A stretch of 64,000 nt of DNA from an uncultured Saprospiraceae bacterium (lineage in GTDB: Bacteria > Bacteroidota > Bacteroidia > Chitinophagales > Saprospiraceae), in the NCBI GenBank assembly GCA_937959275.1, contig CALGLU010000030.1, forward strand, positions 1 through 64,000, given 5' to 3'. The notes under the pieces were generated by a model. That model was not told where the DNA came from and did no database searches. It worked only from the letters and a program-made list of their open reading frames with translations. Shown piece by piece: positions 37,289 to 44,648 of the stretch (positions within the stretch are counted from its first letter, which is position 1; every line of letters starts with the position of its first letter). Both the position numbers and the translations under genes were made by a program.

Positions 37289-37501
37289 TCTTTAAGTATT
37301 TAAACTAAACTAAGAATTTCTATTTTGCTATAGATGTCCAATTAGTAAACGGTAGCTTGGAATGATTCTGTGGTTAAGTTCACTGATTTTATGGTTTGTT
37401 GTAGAGAAAGCATTCCGTTTGGGTAAAGCCCACCTGATACTGACTGAGAAGATAGTTGGTGTGTGTATTTCAAATTGCACTTTTCAAGTGGATAAATCCC
37501 A

Positions 37502-37837
37502 GTGCTTGAAAGTGGAGACCATAGACTTGGCAACCGTAATGGTGAATGGTTTGACAAAGGAGAAACATTTTCAGGTATTCCCTACGAAAATGGCTTAGTT
37601 GAGGTCGATACATTAAAAGATCTATTTCCTGATTTGCCACATTTAGTGGGTCCTGCATTGGCGTGGGTATTACATCATCAAGCCGTTAGTTGTGTGATCC
37701 CTGGAGCCTCGAGGCCTTCGCAAGTCACAGAAAACATCTCAGCAAGTGCTGATGTTGCCTTTTCACAGCAGCAGCTTACTGCGATTGATGAGCTCTATGC
37801 GCAATCTATACGGTCTCATGTTCACGATCTTTGGTAA
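37502..37837 (+). pseudogene. 5'-truncated aldo/keto reductase copy
   Basis: The last 110 codons of an aldo/keto reductase (from ESGDHRLGNRNGEWFDKG to IRSHVHDLW), nearly identical to the end of the intact gene at 32866-33852. Barrel strands with the catalytic residues are missing and there is a stop just upstream (37493-37495). Non-functional left-over of the duplication. Confidence 0.88.
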
Positions 37838-37989
37838 TTCTATCTTCCATAGCGTTATCCTTTGTGATTTTATAATACAATAGTAAAGCGAGTCCACCGC
37901 TGATCAAGACTGATGGAATAACGCCACCAGCATCAGGCATGCGAAAGGCCTCTTCCATAAAAATACCCATCAAAACTCCGAATCCTATA
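37511..37989. repeat. About 480-bp direct repeat, copy 2
   Basis: Partner of 33526-34004. Here the small membrane-protein gene is complete and the reductase is truncated; in copy 1 the reverse holds. The full-length genes therefore lie on the outer sides of the 4-kb unit. Confidence 0.92.
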
Positions 37990-38180
37990 AAAACAAAGAA
38001 TAGCCCATATTTTAGAGCACTAGATGTTTTTCTCTTGGGTGCTCTTTCATCAAAAATTGAAGCGTCTCTTCCGCTTTCGATTAGTGACATTCTTTCTTTG
38101 TGCCTCGTTGAGAAATATAAGAACATGAAGGTAATAATGACTGCGGCTGCAGATAAGAAGAATATAATTGGTACTGCCAT
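37806..38180 (-). CDS. Small inner membrane protein (DUF6249-like)
   Basis: A 124-residue protein with three hydrophobic helices: about 2-24, 58-77 and 88-107. Between the first two lies a charged loop starting RHKERMSLIESGRDASIF, which resembles the DUF6249 family of small Bacteroidota membrane proteins. Such genes often lie next to ECF sigma factor genes, as here (divergent, 115 bp). Function unknown; a membrane regulator of the sigma factor is possible. Confidence 0.72.
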   Translation of the reverse strand: MAVPIIFFLSAAAVIITFMFLYFSTRHKERMSLIESGRDASIFDERAPKRKTSSALKYGLFFVFIGFGVLMGIFMEEAFRMPDAGGVIPSVLISGGLALLLYYKITKDNAMEDRITKDREHETV

Positions 38181-38211
38181 GATTTGATTAATTTAGATTA
38201 ACAATATGCCA

Positions 38212-38293
38212 CTATGACGACAGCGCTTCAGACCAGGTTGCAAAAATTTAAACTTTTAATCCTGCAACCTCCATTTGCTTATTGTCGTCATAG
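38212..38293. promoter_or_regulatory. Nested inverted repeat between the membrane-protein gene and the sigma factor gene
   Basis: Outer arms CTATGACGACA (38212-38222) and TGTCGTCATAG (38283-38293) pair perfectly over 11 bp. Inner arms AGGTTGCA (38235-38242) and TGCAACCT (38263-38270) pair over 8 bp. The two spacers between outer and inner arms are both 12 nt. The element ends 2 nt before the sigma factor ATG, suggesting an operator or a folded leader. Confidence 0.65.
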
Positions 38294-38295
38294 CT

Positions 38296-38871
38296 ATGAA
38301 ACTATTTTATAAGATGCTCGACGAAGCACGAATCATATCATTAATTGAAAAGAAGGACCATAAAGCTTTCGAAGAATTGATTGTATCCTATAAAAATTAT
38401 GTGTACTCGGTTATTATATCAATTGTAAAAGATACACATCAGGCTGAAGAAGCAACCCAAGATACATTTATGAAAATCTATAAATCAATCAGTAGTTTCA
38501 ACCAAGAATCGAAGTTAAGTACGTGGATTTATAGAATTGCCTATCGGACTGGGCTGGATTATTTAAAAAAAAGAAAACCAAGATCTTCAGATGTGACAGA
38601 CCATGTAGATATTCAAGACCAAACTGATTTGGAAGGGGAGTATCATCAAAAGACCTTGTTAGAATTTGTTAAAGGCTTTATCGCTGACCTTAATCCAGAG
38701 GCGTCTGCCGTCATGCAATTATTTTATTTACAGCAAAAGAGCATTAAGGAAGTACAAGAAATTACAGGACTAACTGACACGAATATCAAAACCAAGCTTT
38801 TCAGATCAAGAAAACTACTTAGAGAGTCCGCCAAAAACCATTTTAATCAAGAAATTGACTTAATTTTATAG
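38296..38871 (+). CDS. ECF-type RNA polymerase sigma factor
   Basis: About 191 residues with sigma region 2 (AFEELIVSYKNYVYSVIISI then VKDTHQAEEATQDTFMKIYK) and region 4 (LNPEASAVMQLFYLQQKSIK then EVQEITGLTDTNIKTKLFR). The ATG at 38296 is preferred over a TTG at 38275 because it follows the inverted repeat and gives a normal N-terminus. The next gene, 2 bp downstream, encodes a membrane protein that fits an anti-sigma factor. Target promoters unknown. Confidence 0.92.
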   Translation: MKLFYKMLDEARIISLIEKKDHKAFEELIVSYKNYVYSVIISIVKDTHQAEEATQDTFMKIYKSISSFNQESKLSTWIYRIAYRTGLDYLKKRKPRSSDVTDHVDIQDQTDLEGEYHQKTLLEFVKGFIADLNPEASAVMQLFYLQQKSIKEVQEITGLTDTNIKTKLFRSRKLLRESAKNHFNQEIDLIL

Positions 38872-38873
38872 TT

Positions 38874-39347
38874 ATGTTGGAAGATCACATGCAAGCATTG
38901 ATCTGGAAATACATTGATGAGACATGTACAACCAGTGAAAAAAGAGAAGTTGAAGCACTTTTGGCTAAAGACCCGAAGGCTGCAAAACTGCATCAAGAGC
39001 TAGTACTTTTGGACTCAACTCTAGCATCTCAACTCATCCAAAGCGCGCCTCAATCGCTAACACAATCTATTCTCGCCAAAGTCAAACAAGAATCAACGAT
39101 TCAACCAGCGACATTTAAAATTGTCCCTTTCATGCTATTTGTGTTGATGCTATTAGGCTTGACGGCTTCTTTTCTTCCAGATGCCCCAATACATAACTTG
39201 CCACAGATTGATTGGAGCATCTTCTATATTGACTCTATCATCCCTCAAGGCTATGTCGTGTATATCCTTGGCGCCTTAGCAGCAGTTGGATTAATTTGGT
39301 TTGATTACATCTATACAAATAGAATCCAACTTAAAGTAAATAAATAG
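38874..39347 (+). CDS. Membrane anti-sigma-factor-like protein
   Basis: A 157-residue protein with a short cytoplasmic N-terminal helical region (ALIWKYIDETCTTSEKREVE, about 8-27), like the sigma-binding part of Bacteroidota anti-sigma factors. Two transmembrane helices follow (about 82-101 and 127-146). It starts 2 bp after the sigma factor gene and is clearly co-translated. The zinc-finger His/Cys motif of ZAS proteins is absent. The role as sigma regulator comes from position and topology. Confidence 0.75.
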   Translation: MLEDHMQALIWKYIDETCTTSEKREVEALLAKDPKAAKLHQELVLLDSTLASQLIQSAPQSLTQSILAKVKQESTIQPATFKIVPFMLFVLMLLGLTASFLPDAPIHNLPQIDWSIFYIDSIIPQGYVVYILGALAAVGLIWFDYIYTNRIQLKVNK

Positions 39348-39536
39348 CCAGTCGGGGTTACATTTTTCAAACTCTTCGACACTTAGCATTACCACAGATT
39401 GAATAACAGTTTCGACTAGGTCTGAGTATACGCTTGTTTTCCTAGTCATTCAGTTCAGCAGTCTGAGATTAAATACTCTGTTTGAGAGATATTAATTAAA
39501 TTCACATAAACAATTCCTTATTTAAAAAAAATAGCT

Positions 39537-40145
39537 ATGAATCCTGGGCAACAAAATCCAACATTTATCCAAGCTTGTAAATACATTGCAGACCATCCTT
39601 ATTTGAATAGCAAAGGCAAAGGAAGGCGATTCGCTACTTTGGCAGAGCTGCTAACTAAATCCCACTTGATAATTAAAAAATCAGAAGACACCAACGATAC
39701 TGGAAGAGACTTTTTTACGCATGCAGATGAAGAAGACAGTAACTATTTTATTGGCAAAGCAAAATCATCGAGATCAATTATCAATGAATTTATAAGGGAA
39801 AACATCAACAATAAAGTCAAAGGAGCACACGTAGACTTTGGAAAAATGGTTGGAGAACCTTCATTTAAAACATGCAATTTAAACTGGAGGATTACCGGAT
39901 TCAAAAAAATACTGCTGGACACAAAAGATAAATACCAACTTGAAAAAATAGAAGTGGTCGAACAACCCTATTCAGAGAATAAGTTAGAGATTGATGTAGA
40001 TCCTTCACAATATCTATTAGAATTAAATAATTTAGAGGAAGTAGTCGACATAAATAAGGCTTATTATTTTATTTTTACCTTAAATGATTTGACCACTGAA
40101 GAAACCAAGACCTTTGCTTATCCAATTGATTTTAAAGCACAATAA
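39537..40145 (+). CDS. Hypothetical cytoplasmic protein upstream of the CHAT gene
   Basis: A 202-residue soluble, charged protein without signal peptide. The N-terminal half looks helical (TFIQACKYIADHPYLNSKGK) and the C-terminal half beta-rich (KLEIDVDPSQYLLELNNLEE). I do not recognise a family. Its end overlaps the start region of the CHAT gene by 32 bp, implying translational coupling, so the pair may work together. Confidence 0.65.
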   Translation: MNPGQQNPTFIQACKYIADHPYLNSKGKGRRFATLAELLTKSHLIIKKSEDTNDTGRDFFTHADEEDSNYFIGKAKSSRSIINEFIRENINNKVKGAHVDFGKMVGEPSFKTCNLNWRITGFKKILLDTKDKYQLEKIEVVEQPYSENKLEIDVDPSQYLLELNNLEEVVDINKAYYFIFTLNDLTTEETKTFAYPIDFKAQ

Positions 40146-42885
40146 GCATAACAAACATTTAATACCCATACTCTTATCTTTTTGCCTAATTGCGTCGGTG
40201 CCACCAGCATATGGACAGTTAATATCACTTGAGCTTTCTGACATTTCATGTGACTCCATTCCATCAAAATTTGTAAAACTTGAGCCATACAAGAGGAATG
40301 AATCTGTTTCTGAATTACGACGAACCTTCACATCAGAGGAGAATTGGGAATGTCTATATAATCTGAATTATTTTGACTTAAGTGCCAAACTAAGTGAACT
40401 TAGCTACGAGGAAGCTAAGGTTTACTTTAATAATCACTTGGATCCATTGTTTAATAAAGTATATGTTCAAACTGGCTCCCCGCACCAACTAGAGTTTGAA
40501 ATTGACCACTTATTACTACTCGCATCAACATATGAAAAGAGCGATGAACAAACATCAATGTTTGAATCCACCCTATTAAACATAATATCTACAATTGACT
40601 CTGCACATCATGACTCAGATACTGTTTTGATTCAATATGTCATGGCCTATAATAGTATCTGTTTTTTATATGAAGCACAGGGAAGATATCACGAAGGTCT
40701 ACAAGCTGCCAACTACATTATCGCTGTTCTTGTTAAACAATACGGTACAGAAGGACAGGTACGTAAATATGGAAACATGAACACGCTTGCTGGTGCTTTT
40801 GCCATGTATACGGGGGATTTAGATATTGCTGAAGAAAATATTCAAAAGGCTATTACATTTTTTCTAAGACTACATCGTGAGTCCATAAATAAAGGACACC
40901 CCACCAAACATAATCCCTCACTCAAAAACTTATACTTAGAACTTGCTCAGGTAAAATTAAGACAATATAAAGAGCAAGACTTTCTTGATCTGCTCCTTGA
41001 AGCAGAGAAATATAAAACAACAAACCCAAGCCATTCAGTAGAGCCTCATTTAATACGGGCAAAATACTTTCAAGACACTAAGGAATATACAAGAGCTATA
41101 AAAGAGTTCAAAAAATCGTTTCAATACATCGCACCCACAGACACAAGTCATCATCTTATCCTCGCCAATGTATTTAATTCATTGGGTGAATGTGCTTGGC
41201 ATCAACAACATATTTCAGAAGCAATTGAATTATTCAACAAGGCATTTTCGCACGCTACAAAAATTCGTCACAAGCACAAAGAAGAATCAGACTCGCATAT
41301 TGAAGCGATCAGAGCATCAAGAAATCTAGCGACACTATATTTGAATCAAGGCAACTTAGATATTGCCTACACCTACGGACAAAAGCTGATCAACGAACTA
41401 CAATTAATTAGAAGCGATCAATACTTTCTATTAGATAAAATAAGCCTATTAGAAGAAACATATGATGATTATGGCATTCTTTTAAACATATTATTTGAAC
41501 AAGCTAACGCTGAAGAAGCATACAGCGTTATGCAACTTGGTAAAGCACAATTAATCAAGGAAGCAAAAATCAAGACACTTTACCAACAACAGTCAGGTCA
41601 ACAAGCCGATACAAGAATAGAAGATATTCAAAGCCAATTATTAGCTGACTCCATTTCTCAGAACGTCACCGATAGCCTTTCAAATACACTTTATAAACTT
41701 AATGAACAACTCAAATACAAGCAATCTAAACACATTAAACAATCTGTTTTAAAAGCTACGCAAACTAATCGGACATCTTTAAAGGCGTTCATAAATCAAT
41801 TAGGAGACAATGAACTTATACTGGAATATTATGTCGGCAGCGATTATGCCTTTTGTTTAGAACTATCCAAACAGTCTATTAGGCTTCACCGTCTCAGTCA
41901 TCCAGATACTATACAACAACTTGCATTGGATTTTTCTGATGCCATCATACATAAGAACCAATTCGACACGATCTCTACTCGTTTATCAACTATTCTTATT
42001 CCGCCAACAATAGACACCACTCTTAAGCGGTTTGTCATTATTCCAGATGGCATTCTTCATTATATTCCATTTGAATATCTAAATTTCAAACAGAAAAAAT
42101 TAATTAGCCAGGCGGCCGTATCTTATCTTCTCTACAATGATATGCGCCAATCATCCTCTCCGTCACGAATCACTTCTGATGATGTCCTTTTATTTGCTCC
42201 CACATTTTTAAATGATGAGTTTGAAGATCTAAAGTACAGCTCCGAAGAAGTCATGCAAATCAATCAAATCATAAAAGCTAAGGCACATGTTGGACCAAGC
42301 GCCACTAAGTCATTATTTATAAATGAATGCCCATTACATAAAATTCTACATTTATCTACCCATGCTATGATGAATGAAGCAACTGCCGAACAATCATTTA
42401 TCGCCTTCCATAATGCTGACAGCAACTACAAATTATTTTTGCATCAAATTGAACAGTTGCCACTGCAAACTGATATGGTGGTCTTGAGTGCCTGCGAGAC
42501 AGGGATTGGCAAAGTATTAAACGGCGAAGGCATGTTTAGTATGAAAAAGGCATTTTTTCAAGCAGGCTCAAAATCAGTTATTTCATCTCTTTGGAAATCA
42601 AATGATCAAACAACTGCAGAAATCATGTCTTACTTCTACGCTAACTTGAAAGAGGGCAAACCAAAAGATGAAGCCCTTCGTCAAGCAAAATTAAAATATA
42701 TTAGTCTGGCAGATCCAGGCTACGATCACCCGTATTATTGGGCAGGATTTATCGCTGTAGGTGACATGTCTTCGCTTTCTTTTTCCAATTTTAATATCGT
42801 AAATGTTGTATTACTAACTGGGCTGTTTTTGTTAACCATTATCGTTTTGTTGCTCAAGAAAAGAAGAACTGGCAAACTATTTTAA
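40114..42885 (+). CDS. TPR-CHAT protein (caspase-like peptidase domain), membrane-anchored
   Basis: A protein of about 920 residues: signal sequence (about 15-34), TPR array (about 70-450), coiled helical linker (about 500-560), C-terminal CHAT domain (about 570-880) and a final transmembrane helix (about 890-912) with a short basic tail. The caspase-like dyad is intact: His750 in LHLSTHAMMN and Cys794 in LSACETG (numbered from the TTG at 40114). There is no ATG before the signal sequence, so initiation within the preceding gene at TTG is assumed. A convergent sigma/anti-sigma-like pair follows, overlapping its 3' end by 9 bp. Its substrate is unknown; many CHAT proteins cut specific partner proteins. 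Confidence 0.87.
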   Translation: MLIQLILKHNKHNKHLIPILLSFCLIASVPPAYGQLISLELSDISCDSIPSKFVKLEPYKRNESVSELRRTFTSEENWECLYNLNYFDLSAKLSELSYEEAKVYFNNHLDPLFNKVYVQTGSPHQLEFEIDHLLLLASTYEKSDEQTSMFESTLLNIISTIDSAHHDSDTVLIQYVMAYNSICFLYEAQGRYHEGLQAANYIIAVLVKQYGTEGQVRKYGNMNTLAGAFAMYTGDLDIAEENIQKAITFFLRLHRESINKGHPTKHNPSLKNLYLELAQVKLRQYKEQDFLDLLLEAEKYKTTNPSHSVEPHLIRAKYFQDTKEYTRAIKEFKKSFQYIAPTDTSHHLILANVFNSLGECAWHQQHISEAIELFNKAFSHATKIRHKHKEESDSHIEAIRASRNLATLYLNQGNLDIAYTYGQKLINELQLIRSDQYFLLDKISLLEETYDDYGILLNILFEQANAEEAYSVMQLGKAQLIKEAKIKTLYQQQSGQQADTRIEDIQSQLLADSISQNVTDSLSNTLYKLNEQLKYKQSKHIKQSVLKATQTNRTSLKAFINQLGDNELILEYYVGSDYAFCLELSKQSIRLHRLSHPDTIQQLALDFSDAIIHKNQFDTISTRLSTILIPPTIDTTLKRFVIIPDGILHYIPFEYLNFKQKKLISQAAVSYLLYNDMRQSSSPSRITSDDVLLFAPTFLNDEFEDLKYSSEEVMQINQIIKAKAHVGPSATKSLFINECPLHKILHLSTHAMMNEATAEQSFIAFHNADSNYKLFLHQIEQLPLQTDMVVLSACETGIGKVLNGEGMFSMKKAFFQAGSKSVISSLWKSNDQTTAEIMSYFYANLKEGKPKDEALRQAKLKYISLADPGYDHPYYWAGFIAVGDMSSLSFSNFNIVNVVLLTGLFLLTIIVLLLKKRRTGKLF

Positions 42886-43578
42886 ATCCTTCAGCAAGTT
42901 TTTTGCTTTGGCATTAAACCCGTGACGCGTATCACTTATAATCTTATCAAGTAATTCTTTTGATTCTCTTTTGTCACCTTGAATAGCGAGTATTAAAGAG
43001 CTATAAAATTCGGACTTCCATCTACAATTTTGGTCCTCATCATCTAGCGAATAGCTGAATGTTTCTAATGCTTCTTTATATTGTCCATTTGACATGAATT
43101 GATGAGCAATTTCGCAAGGCTTTTGCGGTGAATTAATTATTGCATCCTGCTCATTTGCCCCTCTTACAGTCGCATCCACTGGATCTCTAAAATATTTCTC
43201 TAACAGTTCAGCTTCAGACATCGCATAGAGTGTATCACCTGATGCAGTTTGATTCAATCCCTGCATAAGCATATAGCCAAGACCTAATAGCAACACGACC
43301 GAAGCCGCAATCCCCACAGGCCTTAACCAAAATTGTTTGGCAGATGTATCTTCTCGAGAATTGTTCTGATGCTGATGTAATTCAGATCGAACCTCATCAA
43401 TAGAGGCTTGAATATCATCTTCGACTAAAACACCTTGGGTATCTTGTAGCAGCTGATACTCTTTGACAGCAAAAGCTAATTGGTCATTAACTGATATCTC
43501 TGACTCAAATAAAGCTTTGTCCTCTTTGGAAAGGCGTCCATCAATATAATCGTCTAAATGGTCAAAATAATTATCCAT
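42877..43578 (-). CDS. Membrane protein with anti-sigma-like N-terminus and TPR C-terminus
   Basis: A 233-residue single-pass protein. The cytoplasmic N-terminus (about 1-85) has the Y-I-D-G-R-L-S-K-E-D-K-A-L-F-E pattern of Bacteroidota anti-sigma factors. A transmembrane helix (about 88-105) and a periplasmic tetratricopeptide segment (about 150-233, HQFMSNGQYKEALETFSYSL) follow. It starts inside the end of the sigma factor gene (8-bp overlap). The periplasmic TPR part could meet the TPR-CHAT protein encoded convergently, making it a candidate substrate or partner. Confidence 0.75.
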   Translation of the reverse strand: MDNYFDHLDDYIDGRLSKEDKALFESEISVNDQLAFAVKEYQLLQDTQGVLVEDDIQASIDEVRSELHQHQNNSREDTSAKQFWLRPVGIAASVVLLLGLGYMLMQGLNQTASGDTLYAMSEAELLEKYFRDPVDATVRGANEQDAIINSPQKPCEIAHQFMSNGQYKEALETFSYSLDDEDQNCRWKSEFYSSLILAIQGDKRESKELLDKIISDTRHGFNAKAKNLLKDLK

Positions 43579-44173
43579 TAAATTTTAATTCTTTTAGTAT
43601 TTCCGGATGCTCTTGACTCACGGCTATTAACCTCTTTAAGCAAATATGTTTACGCTTTTTGACATAACCTTCAGAACTAAAATTTAGTTGACTAGCTATC
43701 TCTTTCATGCGCATATTATATGCCCATAGCGTTAATATCTTTTTACAATCCTCACTTATCTTATCCAGCAAAATGTTCAATAGTTTCTTCTTCTCTCTTT
43801 GAATTAGATCAATTGTGATCGTTTCTTCTTCGCCTTGATCAACAACGAGATCCAAGGATGTAAACCCCTTCCTTTTCCTGAATATTTGATACCAAATATT
43901 TTTGGCTGAACCTTTCAAGTAACCTTGTACAGACTTCAGTTGAAAATCAGGTTTTAAACAGACCTTGATGAAGTTTAAGACTGTATCATTAATGACAGTT
44001 TGAACATCATCTTTGCCGCCCCCATTTCGCAATACAAACGAACTTGCCCAATTCACAAACTCAGCGTTTTCAAGGATTTCCTTAATCAAGGAATTCCTTC
44101 TCGTCTTATCTCGTGCAGTGTCTAGTGTTAGTTCAGCGTTTTCAAGAATCGAATTCATATAGAAGTTGAGCAT
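43571..44173 (-). CDS. ECF-like RNA polymerase sigma factor
   Basis: A 200-residue protein with a divergent sigma-70 region 2 (SSFVLRNGGGKDDVQTVIND then TVLNFIK; SVQGYLKGSAKNIWYQIFRK) and region 4 (EDCKKILTLWAYNMRMKEIA then SQLNFSSEGYVKKRKHICLK). This type is regularly found beside TPR-CHAT genes in Bacteroidota. It overlaps the anti-sigma-like gene. The ATG at 44158 is a possible alternative start. Confidence 0.83.
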   Translation of the reverse strand: MLNFYMNSILENAELTLDTARDKTRRNSLIKEILENAEFVNWASSFVLRNGGGKDDVQTVINDTVLNFIKVCLKPDFQLKSVQGYLKGSAKNIWYQIFRKRKGFTSLDLVVDQGEEETITIDLIQREKKKLLNILLDKISEDCKKILTLWAYNMRMKEIASQLNFSSEGYVKKRKHICLKRLIAVSQEHPEILKELKFNG

Positions 44174-44648
44174 ACCTTACATAAGGTTACCCTATTTTAA
44201 ACATATTTATAAAAAGTAATAGATACCTATAAAATTAACACAATCGCTCGAACTATCTAATTTGCGCTAGAGAATAGAGAAGTTCGTGTCTTTCTGTGAC
44301 TATTGGTTCGCACGAATCTCTTAGTAAATCCTTGTGCCTTAGAGCCTTAGTGGTCTGTCAAGAAAAACTTGACTAGTGCATTTGGCGTATTTTGAATGGA
44401 TACAGCCTCATGTTGGGATTTCTCCGCGCGCCTTAAATTCCTAAAGGATTGCTACGCTCCTGCTCCTTCAAAGAATGTGTATCACAAATTGCGCCTTGTG
44501 AAAAGCCCAAAGGGCTTACATCAAAAAGCCATGGACAACGTCCATGCATATTATACACACCTTTAAAGAGAGCCTAGCCTAGTGAATAAGTACTCTCGGT
44601 GCCATTCGTTTATATACTCTTATGTAAAACTTGAGACTTGTAATTTCT
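44174..44648. other. 475-bp intergenic region with small hairpins
   Basis: No gene. Hairpins AAGCCC-aaa-GGGCTT (near 44510) and ATGGAC-aac-GTCCAT (near 44533) are present. GAATGGATACAgcCTCATgTTG near 44390 resembles GAATGGATACAagCTCATtTTG at 44671, inside the 3' end of the lysyl oxidase-domain gene, suggesting a decayed duplicate of a sorting-domain end. Confidence 0.4.

Noticed and set aside
39537-44173. CRISPR-type or gasdermin-linked CHAT defence system
   Set aside because: No gasdermin-like, gRAMP or other effector gene is present, and the CHAT protein is exported and membrane-anchored, which argues against an intracellular defence protease.
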